A DNA stretch of 33,293 bases from NCBI GenBank assembly GCA_034717985.1, contig JAYEMH010000032.1:1-33293 (forward strand), written 5' to 3'. Position 1 is the stretch's first letter, and each line of letters starts with the position of its first letter. This DNA is from JAYEMH01 sp034717985 [NCBI: Candidatus Ratteibacteria bacterium] (GTDB taxonomy: Bacteria; CAZDME01; JAYEMH01). The translations under genes and the position numbers were made by a program. Below, piece by piece: positions 1 through 8,505 of this stretch. The notes beneath the pieces were generated by a model. The model had not been told where the DNA came from. It saw only the letters and a list, made by a program, of their open reading frames with translations, and ran no database searches.

Positions 1-1078
1 AGAAATCGTTTAAACTTGGCCCCAAAGCCAATATGGTGCTTATTAGCAATCCGCCGGCAAAAAAGAGCCGGTTGATTTTCTCTTCATACTGATTTGTATT
101 ATTTGCCGGACGGCAGGAACTAAAAATAAACCCCAAAAAAGCCAGGGCCAAAGAAACCATTCCTAAATAAATATTTTTTTCGGCGTCAACATTCCCACGG
201 CTGAACAAATCTCTGATTCCCGGCGAATAGAGTCTTACTTCCGAAAGATCCCTCCCTTTCCGGGCAATAGAAACTCCCAATTCAACATTTTTCAAAAAAA
301 CAACGAAAAGAAAAACCAGAAGCAGAGATAGAAAAATCGGCGCCCAGGCTTTCAGCAGGCGCTTTATCAAATTGAAATTGGCCTCCTTCCACCTGGCCAG
401 GCTGGTAACTGTTCTTATGGGCAGAAACAGCAGACTAAAGAAACTTAGATAGTAGAGAAGATGGTACTCTATCAGGGCGAAACTAAAAAGACAAAAGAAA
501 TAAAGAAGAGCAAACTTAAGCTTCCCTTCAGAAAAAAGTTTCTCCAGGGAAAAAACCGCCAGCGGTACTATTCCCCACAGGAAACCGTTGGTATGCCCGC
601 CTAAAAGCTGGGCAACGGTAAAGGGGGAAACCGCATAGATTAAACCGGCAATAAAAGCCGGGAAATCACTTTTAAGGTAAATCCGGGCTAAAAGAAACAT
701 TGCCAGCCCCGAAAAGGTCAAGGAAATAATCACCGTCGCGTTATAAGCAAAAGCTCCCCCAAAAACGGAAAAAATTACAAAAATAATCGAAAGAGGAAGA
801 CGCCTGACAGTGAATATTTTAATCCCCGGGACACTGAATTCATACGGGTCAACAAAAAAAGGCTTTTCCCTTCGCAAGGCATCCCGGGCTAACCAGAAGT
901 GATAGTAGAGCTGGAGGTGGTCACCCTGCTCTAAAACCCTCACATCCCAACCTTCAGCCGGCGTTCTGGTATAGGGAATACCCCGGTTAAAATAAGAAAT
1001 TAAAGGGTAGGTAAGAACTGCGCTTAAGGAGAAGAAAATTAAAATAACAAAGATAATTTTGAGTCTATTCTTTTTCAC
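1..1078 (-). CDS. GT-C type membrane glycosyltransferase-like protein, 3' end outside window
   Basis: My own translation gives about 359 residues, open through the left edge, so the C-terminus is missing. It starts with GTG at 1078, inside the last codons of the upstream gene (14-bp overlap), with AGAGG seven bases upstream. After one N-terminal membrane segment there is an acidic extracytoplasmic loop (GWDVRVLEQGDHLQLYYHFW, then VDPYEF). Alternating hydrophobic segments follow, including a LALGPSL motif near the edge that recurs in the gene at 15882-17801. This layout fits GT-C fold polyprenyl-phosphate-sugar-dependent glycosyltransferases. The acceptor and sugar cannot be read from sequence. 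Overlap with the fusion gene indicates translational coupling at the end of a polysaccharide operon. Confidence is good for a coding gene and moderate for the activity. Confidence 0.75.
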   Translation of the reverse strand, partial: MKKNRLKIIFVILIFFSLSAVLTYPLISYFNRGIPYTRTPAEGWDVRVLEQGDHLQLYYHFWLARDALRREKPFFVDPYEFSVPGIKIFTVRRLPLSIIFVIFSVFGGAFAYNATVIISLTFSGLAMFLLARIYLKSDFPAFIAGLIYAVSPFTVAQLLGGHTNGFLWGIVPLAVFSLEKLFSEGKLKFALLYFFCLFSFALIEYHLLYYLSFFSLLFLPIRTVTSLARWKEANFNLIKRLLKAWAPIFLSLLLVFLFVVFLKNVELGVSIARKGRDLSEVRLYSPGIRDLFSRGNVDAEKNIYLGMVSLALAFLGFIFSSCRPANNTNQYEEKINRLFFAGGLLISTILALGPSLNDF

Positions 1079-3908
1079 TCAAACCTCTTTTAATCCAATC
1101 GTCAACCACTTTGACTAACTCTTTTATCGCTTCTTCTCTTTGAAGGGTATTTTCTGCCGCATAGTAATGTTCTGTATCCGGGATGGTAATTCGGGTTATA
1201 TCTCCATCTATGGAGCTGCAAAAATCAGTAAGAAACTGTAAATCTTTCTTTGGGGCATTGCCTTCATCAACAAATAATACCGGAATAGCAAAGTGACGGC
1301 CTTTGAAGCTTTCTAATATAATCGGGCGGTGTATTTCTTCCAGTATCTTTTTGGGCGGTAGAGCTTTTAATTTCATGTCCTCTTCCATTGTTTTTTGCAG
1401 CCATTCCAAACCCAATAAAGGATTCTTTTTAAAAAATAGTTCGTTCATCCGACGGGGAGGAGAGATTAATACTATTTTATCTGCTTTGGATTTGTCTGCA
1501 AGGATGGAACTATCTTGTTCTGCTGCCACTGCTAACGTGAGAGCAGCGCCAAAAGAATGCCCCATAAGTATTAATTCCCTTACTCTGTATTCTCCCCTTA
1601 TATAGCCTATAGCACTTGCTAAGTCTTGCTTCCAGTTGAAGCTTTCTGCCTTAGTAATATCGGACGGGTCATCTGATTCACCAAATCCCCGGTAATCAAA
1701 GGTAAAAACCAAATATTTTCTCCTGGCGAAACGTTCAGCTAATTCTCTATAGAAAAATTTCTGTTGTCCATCGGGATTCGAGCCATGAGAAAGAATTATA
1801 ATTGGAATAGGCGAATGGCTATCTAATTCTATCGGCCTATATGTATAACCTGCCAGATTTAAATCCCCACTTTTAACGTTCACTTTGTCTCGTTTTAGAT
1901 AACCTTTTTGACCAAATAGCTCAATTTCATATATTGACCACCAATAAGCATTATGGCGGCCAGTTTGCTCTAACTTTACAAACCTAACTAAGCGGGGTTT
2001 AAAGCAAATCTCAAATTTAGCATTTTTCTCTGTCATAACCGGATGAAACTTACCCCGGTGTAAAGCCGCCCAGTTTGCATTTGAAACGATTATATTCTGC
2101 CATTTTTCTCCATCTAAAGAAGTTGATAAACTATAGCCCCGGGGATAATCATAAGGCGAATCACCCAGTTCCAAAACTATTCGACAAATTTGCTTTGCTT
2201 TACCTAAATCAAGCCCAAAATACATCCCTGGCGCTTGGGCAAGTTTTGTCGTCCAACGCGTCATCGGGTTCCCATCCAGGGCATAATTAGCTTCATCCTG
2301 ATTATAATTAGAAACCGCCTGAACTTTAGATAAATCTATCTCCTGATAATCTTTTTCTAGAGGTTTAAAATCATAAAATAAAGTTACCCCAGCTATATTT
2401 TTTCTTTTGTACGATTTTGCCCCAATATTCCTTAGTATTTGGCCAAAAACAGTTTCGTTTTCCGGAAAGCAAAAAGCAACATCTTTAGTCTGCTTAGCGC
2501 CCTCAAAATATGCCGGATAACGACTGGGATTCCACTCGGTAAAAATTATTCTCTCTTGAACGTCAAAGGTATGATTGTAGCTTCGCCAGTAGTCATTCAC
2601 ATACACATATTTAATTCCTTCCTTCTCTAAAAAGGTAAATAATTCTTTTTTATTCCTTTTCTCTTCAAAAAACTCCTTTCGCTTATCCTTATTAAAAAGG
2701 TCAACGGATACAATATTCTGCTGGACATTGGCAATGAGAACTATACCGGTAATAAAAATAGATAATTTTTTGTGCTTTCCGCTAAGCTCAGCTATAAAAT
2801 AGGCTAAATATACCGGCAGACTTAAATATAAAATCAACATGTATCGCCGGGTATTAACTAAAGCATATCCGCTGAAAGTATAAATTAATGCAAAGACAAT
2901 GAAGAAAACGATAAAGAGCTCCATTCCATTACTTTTCTTAAGAGATAATTTCCCCAAATGAAACAGACCCTTAAAACGATCTTTCAGAATAAACACAAAG
3001 GCTGCCACATAAATTATTAATAAAAGGTGAGATATTATAGGTATGTATATTCCGCGGTTAGATTTTATCACTCCAAAGATTACCGGGAGACCAACTACAA
3101 AAAAATTTTTAAGACCTGTTGCAATGTTAGTAAATTTCTCCTCTCCTATGGACTTAAACGGGCTAAAGTCATTACGAAAACAATAATACCAGAAAGGGCT
3201 GCCTCCGACAGCTATACCCAGAACAAGATTTAAAAATCTCCGGGTAAAAAATATAAGCTTCTTGCGGAGAAAAATAAAGAAGAAACTGGTTAATATAAAA
3301 TAAATACTTTGAAAATTTGTCCACCAGGCCAAACCATAAGTCAATCCCAATCCAAAAAAGAGCCTGCCTGAATTTACACCCTTCTCTTCATACACCCCGT
3401 TAGAAATATGCGCCGACGATGCATCATCTGGCGTTAGTAGATTATTTCTAACGGGGTACACTATCCGGTAGGTAAGATAAAACACAATCGCCCCAAAAAT
3501 TAAATTTTCAACGTAGTTGGCCCGGGGCAAAACCGTATTTACTACCAGATAGCGGGCTGGAATAGCAGTGAATAAAAGAGTTAAAATTCCTACCTTCTCT
3601 CCAAATGCCCTCCGGGCCAGTATGTACATAAGAAGCATGAACACAATGGATTCACACACTGGGACGATATTCAGGGTATAGCGCGATACACCAAATACGG
3701 CAAAAACCGGAGCGGTCAAATAGGCTTCAATCGCCCCGCAATAATTTTGCCCCCAGAAAAAAACCGGAAATTCACCCCTTAAGATATAGCGGGCCATAAG
3801 CCCGGTTACGGCCATATCCGAGTCCATAAAGGGTAAAACCCAGTGCAGTAACCGAATTACTATCCCCAGGGCAATGATTACAAAAACTATTTTTTTCCCT
3901 CTATTCAT
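1065..3908 (-). CDS. GT-C glycosyltransferase fused to F5/8C (discoidin) and alpha/beta hydrolase domains
   Basis: The protein has 947 residues and three visible modules. Residues 1-410 are multi-pass membrane, with an acidic first loop (MDSDMAVTGL, D29/D31) typical of PMT/GT39-like GT-C enzymes, followed by a small soluble segment to about 515. Residues 525-668 look like an F5/8-type C (discoidin/CBM32-like) domain: ALDGNPMTRWTT, a YFGLDLG strand, SLDGEKW and a closing YEIELFG. Residues 672-945 are an alpha/beta hydrolase: LSHGSNPDG oxyanion region, FDYRGFGESDD, nucleophile elbow GHSFG (S785), VDEGN (D881, possible acid) and TEHYY (H914). It starts with ATG at 3908, overlapping the upstream GT2 stop as ATGA, so the two are probably co-translated. 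The GT2 could make the lipid-linked donor. The hydrolase may remove or transfer an acyl group on the glycan; that role is inference. Residues 151-172 are encoded by a palindromic insertion. Confidence 0.85.
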   Translation of the reverse strand: MNRGKKIVFVIIALGIVIRLLHWVLPFMDSDMAVTGLMARYILRGEFPVFFWGQNYCGAIEAYLTAPVFAVFGVSRYTLNIVPVCESIVFMLLMYILARRAFGEKVGILTLLFTAIPARYLVVNTVLPRANYVENLIFGAIVFYLTYRIVYPVRNNLLTPDDASSAHISNGVYEEKGVNSGRLFFGLGLTYGLAWWTNFQSIYFILTSFFFIFLRKKLIFFTRRFLNLVLGIAVGGSPFWYYCFRNDFSPFKSIGEEKFTNIATGLKNFFVVGLPVIFGVIKSNRGIYIPIISHLLLIIYVAAFVFILKDRFKGLFHLGKLSLKKSNGMELFIVFFIVFALIYTFSGYALVNTRRYMLILYLSLPVYLAYFIAELSGKHKKLSIFITGIVLIANVQQNIVSVDLFNKDKRKEFFEEKRNKKELFTFLEKEGIKYVYVNDYWRSYNHTFDVQERIIFTEWNPSRYPAYFEGAKQTKDVAFCFPENETVFGQILRNIGAKSYKRKNIAGVTLFYDFKPLEKDYQEIDLSKVQAVSNYNQDEANYALDGNPMTRWTTKLAQAPGMYFGLDLGKAKQICRIVLELGDSPYDYPRGYSLSTSLDGEKWQNIIVSNANWAALHRGKFHPVMTEKNAKFEICFKPRLVRFVKLEQTGRHNAYWWSIYEIELFGQKGYLKRDKVNVKSGDLNLAGYTYRPIELDSHSPIPIIILSHGSNPDGQQKFFYRELAERFARRKYLVFTFDYRGFGESDDPSDITKAESFNWKQDLASAIGYIRGEYRVRELILMGHSFGAALTLAVAAEQDSSILADKSKADKIVLISPPRRMNELFFKKNPLLGLEWLQKTMEEDMKLKALPPKKILEEIHRPIILESFKGRHFAIPVLFVDEGNAPKKDLQFLTDFCSSIDGDITRITIPDTEHYYAAENTLQREEAIKELVKVVDDWIKRGLSEKE
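3394..3457. repeat. Palindromic element inserted in frame in the fusion gene
   Basis: The 14-bp arms ACCCCGTTAGAAAT (3394-3407) and ATTTCTAACGGGGT (3444-3457) are perfect inverted repeats. The 36-bp centre holds a second imperfect palindrome around GATGCATC. The element encodes about residues 151-172 (starting YPVRNNLL) of the GT-C domain, between two membrane segments. The core CCCGTTAGA recurs in the hairpin at 23489-23517. Confidence 0.8.
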
Positions 3909-4723
3909 TTACCCAGCCTGATTTTGAAAACAGTAATGATGTAGCGCCGGAGATGAAACAAAAAATTTGTCTTGCTTTTCCCTGATGGCCGCTGTTGATA
4001 GACAACCGGAATCTCTATTATTGATAATTTCCTCCTGCCGGCTTGATAGAGAAAGCGGATAAAGTAATCGCCATAGCCTTTAAAGATTTGCTCAAGATTA
4101 AAGCTCTTCAGAAGTTGCTTTGAAACGGCAAAAAAGCCGGAAAGATTATCGTTGGTTTTAATCCGTAAAATAAGCTTTACAAAGACATTAAAAAGATAGC
4201 TCCCCCAGTATCTAAATTGAGTTCCTTTCATGCCGCCTCCAGCAACAAATCTTGAACCAACAGCAATATTAAAACTTTCCAACTGCTTAACCAGAATCGG
4301 AATTGTCCGGGGGTCGTGGTTGAAATCAGTGTCCATAAAAACTAAATTTTCTTTGGCCGCCTTCTCTATTCCGAATTTGACAGCTGAAGCCAGTCCCCGT
4401 TCATTTTTCCGAATATAAACTTTTATCCGGGAATCATTTCCGAATGATTTCCGAACAGCCCCGGCAGTGCCATCAGGACTGTTATCATCTACCAGAATTA
4501 TCTCCGGGACAAGGGCCGCTCCTGCGGCCACCAGACAAATTTCCTTTATCAACTCAACAATATGTCCGGCTTCATTATAGGTTGGGAGAATGACAGAAAT
4601 CTCCTTCAAGAAAATCGCTTCGCGATAACCTTTTGGCGATTTTCGCCGTCCCCCCTGCTTTGATTTCGAAGTCGAAGGCTGAGAAATCAAGGGGGAATGA
4701 TATCCTTTACTATGTGGGAGCAA
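3905..4723 (-). CDS. GT2 glycosyltransferase, polyprenyl-phosphate-sugar synthase-like (DPM1 family)
   Basis: The conserved GT2 part runs from about residue 41 (ISVILPTYNEAGHI) through VDDNSPDGT to MDTDFNHDP, the metal/nucleotide-binding acidic motif, and ends with GYGDYFIRFLY and a basic YQQRPSGKSK stretch as in DPM1-type enzymes. No C-terminal membrane segments are seen, so it resembles the soluble or peripheral subclass. The likely reaction is transfer of a hexose from a sugar nucleotide to polyprenyl phosphate at the cytoplasmic face, supplying the adjacent GT-C enzyme; the two genes overlap as ATGA. The start used is TTG at 4723, just after the stop of the aminotransferase, with GAGAGGG about seven bases upstream. 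This gives a 38-residue basic N-terminal extension encoded by hairpin DNA (4610-4695). A second TTG at about residue 39 is an alternative start giving a standard length. Confidence 0.85.
   Translation of the reverse strand: MLPHSKGYHSPLISQPSTSKSKQGGRRKSPKGYREAIFLKEISVILPTYNEAGHIVELIKEICLVAAGAALVPEIILVDDNSPDGTAGAVRKSFGNDSRIKVYIRKNERGLASAVKFGIEKAAKENLVFMDTDFNHDPRTIPILVKQLESFNIAVGSRFVAGGGMKGTQFRYWGSYLFNVFVKLILRIKTNDNLSGFFAVSKQLLKSFNLEQIFKGYGDYFIRFLYQAGRRKLSIIEIPVVYQQRPSGKSKTNFLFHLRRYIITVFKIRLGK
4610..4695. repeat. Two adjacent REP-like palindromes in the GT2 5' region
   Basis: Hairpin one has arms GAAAATCGC (4610-4618) and GCGATTTTC (4636-4644). Hairpin two pairs TTGATTTC with GAAATCAA (4683-4690), extended by runs of five C (from 4651) and five G (4691-4695). 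Both lie inside the open reading frame of the GT2 gene and encode its unusual N-terminal extension if the upstream TTG is the real start. Confidence 0.7.
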
Positions 4724-4724
4724 A

Positions 4725-5849
4725 TTATTTCCCTCTCTGGCACTTTCTAATCGATTCAGAAATATATTTAATTTCCGGCTCCGTTAAAGCCGGTGATGAA
4801 GGTAAATTTAAGCCTGCTTTTGATAATTTTTCGGCGACCGGATATTTGTCCGAATTTCTATAAGGCGGAAGTTTATGCAAGGGGAAGAAAAACGGCCGGC
4901 TGTCAATTCCGGATTTTTTTAATTTAGCCCCCAATTCATCCCGGGAAATACCAAAGGCCGGATTAATTAAAATACTATACATCCAGTAAACATTCTTTGC
5001 CCAGGAAGCCTCTTTGGGCAACGTCAGCTCTTTGATACCGGTTAAATACTGATTATAAAGACGGGCAATTTTTCGTTTCCGGGAAATAGTTTCTCTGATT
5101 TTCTCTAACTGCGCCAGGCCGATAGCCGCCTGGATATTTGTCAGGCGAAAGTTGTAACCAATTGCCGTATGCCAATATCGCTTCCGGCGAGACATCCCGT
5201 GGTCTCTGAGGAACCTGGCTTTTTGGGCCAGGGAGGCGCTATTGGTAACAATCATACCTCCTTCTCCGGTTGTAATTATCTTGTTGCCGTAAAAGCTAAA
5301 ACAGGCCAGGTCGGATAAACTGCCGACTTTCTTACCTTTGTATAAGGCGCCGTGAGCTTCGGCGGCATCTTCAATTAAAAGAAGTTTATGCTGACGGGCG
5401 ATATCTCTAACCTCATCCATATTAGCCGGGTGACCGTAAAGATGAACAACCATAATCGCTTTGGTTCGGGGATTGACCTTCTTCCGGATCTCCCCGGGAT
5501 CAATAGTCCATGTTTCTTCCTCCACATCAGCAAAAACCGGTTTAGCCCCGGTGTAAGTAACAGCATTAGCTGAGGCAATAAAGGTTAAATCAGGAACAAT
5601 TACCTCATCCCCCGACCCCACCCCCGTCACTAAAAGAGCCAGCTGAAGCGCCGTTGTTCCGTTAGAAGTCGCCACACCATGTTTCCTCCCGCAAAACTTG
5701 CTGAACTTATCTTCAAACTTGGCAATGTATTTCCCTATAGAAGAAATCCAGTTGCTCTTAAGGCAATCTAAAACATACTCCTTCTCTTTTCCCGATAATC
5801 GCGGTTCATATACCGGGATAAATTTTCTTTTATCAATTTGTGTACTCAT
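4725..5849 (-). CDS. DegT/DnrJ/EryC1/StrS aminotransferase (perosamine-synthetase-like)
   Basis: This is a full-length 374-residue PLP-dependent sugar aminotransferase. Visible family motifs are SNGTTALQLAL (phosphate binding, about 62-72), DLTFIASANAVTYTGAKPVF (87-106), VHLYGHPANMDEV, IEDAAEAHG (D161) and SFYGNKIITTGEGG with the Schiff-base lysine at K190, then LRDHGMSRRKRYWH and GYNFRLTNIQAAIG. These enzymes transfer an amino group to a 3- or 4-keto nucleotide sugar. The pattern looks closest to GDP-perosamine-synthetase-type members, but I cannot fix the substrate. The ATG at 5849 has no clear ribosome binding site; the upstream DNA is repeat and a gene remnant. Four bases after its stop is the start of the GT2 gene, indicating one operon. 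Its product probably becomes an amino sugar in the exported glycan. Confidence 0.92.
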   Translation of the reverse strand: MSTQIDKRKFIPVYEPRLSGKEKEYVLDCLKSNWISSIGKYIAKFEDKFSKFCGRKHGVATSNGTTALQLALLVTGVGSGDEVIVPDLTFIASANAVTYTGAKPVFADVEEETWTIDPGEIRKKVNPRTKAIMVVHLYGHPANMDEVRDIARQHKLLLIEDAAEAHGALYKGKKVGSLSDLACFSFYGNKIITTGEGGMIVTNSASLAQKARFLRDHGMSRRKRYWHTAIGYNFRLTNIQAAIGLAQLEKIRETISRKRKIARLYNQYLTGIKELTLPKEASWAKNVYWMYSILINPAFGISRDELGAKLKKSGIDSRPFFFPLHKLPPYRNSDKYPVAEKLSKAGLNLPSSPALTEPEIKYISESIRKCQRGK

Positions 5850-5871
5850 ATTTTTACAACCCGTGTAATCT

Positions 5872-5914
5872 GCCGCACAATAAAAGCAATCCGCCTCTTT
5901 TTAATAACCTCTTA
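5872..5914 (-). pseudogene. Remnant of the 5' end of a GT4 gene
   Basis: These 43 bases match 10337-10379 at all but two positions. That segment is the ribosome binding site, start and first codons (IKKRRIAFIV) of the GT4 gene at 9183-10373. Here the start GTG is GTT and the frame is lost after about 12 codons. The remaining gap (5850-6001) holds periodic repeat words such as CCGTGTAATCTG and no gene. I read it as the stump of a lost glycosyltransferase gene or a short ectopic copy. Confidence 0.65.
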
Positions 5915-6001
5915 CCTTCTCCCTTTTCCCGTCTTCCTTCTTCCGCTTATCATTCGTGCCTATCGGTATCTTTTAAATCCGTGTTTTTTGAATCTGTGTC
6001 C

Positions 6002-7426
6002 CTAAGAATGTTTTACCTCTTCGTGATATTGCTGAATTTTGTTTACTTCGTCAATGTCGTAGTCGGCCCCCAGAACATTTAAAGCAGCTTTCATTCCTGT
6101 CTCTATGGAATGGTCCATATTGTTATATTTATAGGTCCCGTAGCGTCCGATAATTTGAAGATTACGGAAATTCTTTATGAAATTTTTTACGGTTTCATAA
6201 TGCTTTCGATAGCCAATCTCATACAGCGGATAAGCCTTTTCTACCCTGGAAACATCGGCATCGATTATTTCCTGCGATGCAACCAGTCCCAGTTTATTTG
6301 CCATTTCGTTAATAGTCAAATCGATCAGTTCCCGGTCAGATTTATTCCAGATGGAATCGCCTTTAAAACAAAAATATTCGGCCACAATCGAAGTTTTATC
6401 AGGAGTCGCCATCGCTCGGCTCCAGTTTTTGGGCTCGTGGAGCCGTCCAAAGGTAATTTCGGGGTCGTGAATATAGATCCAGGTGTTTTCTGTCACCTGT
6501 TTTTTATCTAACATTAAAGTAACGGTAATTAACTCCCGATAACGAAGATGATGCGCCGCTTCAAGAATTTCTCCGGGGGCAGACGGTTCCATAATCCCAA
6601 CCAGCTCTGTAAAAGGAATACTGGAAATAAAACCGGCTGCTTCCAGGATTGACTCTCCGCAATTTTCTTCCACCACTACCGACTTTATCTGAAAGCCGTC
6701 ACGGTTAATTCTTTTTACCCGGTGAGACAAAAGAACCCGATTATTATTTTTTTCAATTTCTTCCTTAAACCTCTCCGAAATTCTTCCAATCCCCAGCTTT
6801 GGATAATGAAACTCTTCAATTAAAGTTTTGGGGCGATTTTTCTCTGATTTAAATAGGGCATTGGCTATGGCCACCCGAAGGGACAGGCCTTTAATTCTCT
6901 GGGCGACCCACTCGGCGCCTATCTTTTTACAATCAATACCCCAGACCTTCTCGGTGTAAGTCTTAAAATACATCTCAAATAAAGTCCGCCCGAATTTATT
7001 GACCACCCAGTCTTCCAGAGATTCAATTTTAGGTTTGCAGAATATCGATTTAAAATGCTCGCGGCTGTAATCAGCGATAATTTTGAGGCTGGTTAAAAAT
7101 CCCATGCCAAAAAGAGCGTTTAGGGGCTTCAGGGGATAATCAAAATATTTCTTTTTATAATAAATTTTGCTCGTTCGCGGAACAAGGCCGAACTCTTCGC
7201 CCATTAAATTTTCTACCAGATTAAACACCTCTTGATTCTTGGTAAAAAAGCGGTGTCCCCCTAAATCATAGCGGAAGTCTCCTTTACAAATGGTCCTGGC
7301 AATACCGCCGACAGCATTTTCCTTCTCACAAACAACAACCGGAATTTGCTTCCGGGAAAGGAGACAGCCGGCGGCCAGACCTGCCGGACCGCCGCCCATA
7401 ATTAAAACCTGTTTTTCTTTAGTCAC
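6002..7426 (-). CDS. FAD-dependent oxidoreductase, amine-oxidase/UDP-galactopyranose-mutase-like
   Basis: The 474-residue protein opens with a dinucleotide-binding Rossmann motif (VLIMGGGPAGLAAG, glycines at 11-16), then CEKENAVGGIARTI and DLGGHRFFTKN, the FAD-contacting pattern of the amine oxidase / protoporphyrinogen oxidase / UDP-galactopyranose mutase superfamily. The C-terminus has IGRYGTYKYNNMDHSIETG, the second FAD-contact region. Length is greater than a classical UGM (about 370-390). In glycan loci such proteins are thought to act on sugar nucleotides, for example as mutase-like enzymes; the precise reaction here is unknown. It starts with GTG at 7426, overlapping the upstream GT4 stop (GTGA), with GGAAG seven bases upstream, so it is in the same transcript as the GT4. 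Confidence 0.85.
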   Translation of the reverse strand: MTKEKQVLIMGGGPAGLAAGCLLSRKQIPVVVCEKENAVGGIARTICKGDFRYDLGGHRFFTKNQEVFNLVENLMGEEFGLVPRTSKIYYKKKYFDYPLKPLNALFGMGFLTSLKIIADYSREHFKSIFCKPKIESLEDWVVNKFGRTLFEMYFKTYTEKVWGIDCKKIGAEWVAQRIKGLSLRVAIANALFKSEKNRPKTLIEEFHYPKLGIGRISERFKEEIEKNNNRVLLSHRVKRINRDGFQIKSVVVEENCGESILEAAGFISSIPFTELVGIMEPSAPGEILEAAHHLRYRELITVTLMLDKKQVTENTWIYIHDPEITFGRLHEPKNWSRAMATPDKTSIVAEYFCFKGDSIWNKSDRELIDLTINEMANKLGLVASQEIIDADVSRVEKAYPLYEIGYRKHYETVKNFIKNFRNLQIIGRYGTYKYNNMDHSIETGMKAALNVLGADYDIDEVNKIQQYHEEVKHS

Positions 7427-8490
7427 TTCAATTCTTCCAGATGGCTTTTTAATAAAACTTCTATTTTTGAACCGTTGAATTGTTTGAGCCTCCCGGTTTC
7501 TTTATCTGTAATCTGCTTCCGCAAATCGTTATCTTTGAGCACTAAATCAGCCATCTCAGCGATAGCCGGGAAGTTTTTCTCCTTAACTAAAATTCCCGCG
7601 CCTCCCAGCGTTTCCGGAATGGCCGCCGCTTTATAAGCGATAATCGGGATTTTAAAATACATGCTCTCAAGAAGCGGTATACAAAAACCCTCATGTTCAC
7701 TCATACAGACAAAAATATCAGCCAGATTATAATAGGCTAAGAGTTCGGTTGTATTTACATGTCCGGTAAGGTGAACATCGGGTAAATCCAATTCAATAAT
7801 CAATCCGCGCAAATAGGCTAAATACCGATCTATTCCTGAAGCTGAACCAACCAGGAATAATCTTGATTTCGGCTCAATCAACTTTTTATAACAATAAAAA
7901 ATTTTAATTACATCTTCTATTTTTTTATTAGGTGCAACCCGGCCGACAAAAAGAAAATTTTGGTAATAATCAGAAAACTTCTTTGAAACTTTCGAGCTGG
8001 GCCTGGCGGATAAATAATTAAGATTGACAATTAAAGGTAAAACCCCTGTATTGATAAATCCGGCTTCACTCAACTCTTTTCGATTATATTCAGAAACAGC
8101 CAGGGCTAAATCAGGAACCCCGGCCAACTCCTCAAGTTCCCTTTTCCCCTGTTCAAGAACCATTGCCTTTTCATCGCTTATTGCCCGGAAATACTCAGGA
8201 GGAGTAATATTATGATAAACAAGGACTTTTCGGCCTTTAACCTTCTTGAAATATTCAGTCAACTCTGACCCAATAGAAAAATGAAAAATAGTTATATCAT
8301 CATCTCTATTGGTCAGGCGATGTTCATTATAATCATGAATTAAAGCCTTGCCATCCCGACTGGCGTGTTGATAAATACAATAAATCTCCGACTGATGTCC
8401 CCAGCGGCGCAAGATTCTCTGTAATTCCAGAACATAATTACTTATGGCATCCCCGGTGCTAAATCCGGGAAGCATTTGATTTATTCTCAT
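7423..8490 (-). CDS. GT4 family glycosyltransferase (GT-B fold)
   Basis: The 355-residue protein starts MRINQMLPGFSTGDAISNYV, with an N-terminal acceptor domain, then FLFVGRVAPNKKIEDVI (start of the C-terminal donor domain, about residue 185), HLTGHVNTTELLAYYNLADIFVCMSEHEGFCIPLLESM with the E-x7-E nucleotide-sugar motif, and IAYKAAAIPETLGGAGILV. These are hallmarks of retaining GT4 enzymes that add sugars to a lipid-linked glycan at the cytoplasmic face. The ATG at 8490 lacks a clear ribosome binding site; upstream lies a palindrome-rich repeat region. It overlaps the flavoprotein gene by four bases. Confidence 0.92.
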   Translation of the reverse strand: MRINQMLPGFSTGDAISNYVLELQRILRRWGHQSEIYCIYQHASRDGKALIHDYNEHRLTNRDDDITIFHFSIGSELTEYFKKVKGRKVLVYHNITPPEYFRAISDEKAMVLEQGKRELEELAGVPDLALAVSEYNRKELSEAGFINTGVLPLIVNLNYLSARPSSKVSKKFSDYYQNFLFVGRVAPNKKIEDVIKIFYCYKKLIEPKSRLFLVGSASGIDRYLAYLRGLIIELDLPDVHLTGHVNTTELLAYYNLADIFVCMSEHEGFCIPLLESMYFKIPIIAYKAAAIPETLGGAGILVKEKNFPAIAEMADLVLKDNDLRKQITDKETGRLKQFNGSKIEVLLKSHLEELK

Positions 8491-8505
8491 TTTTAATGAA
8501 CCCGT

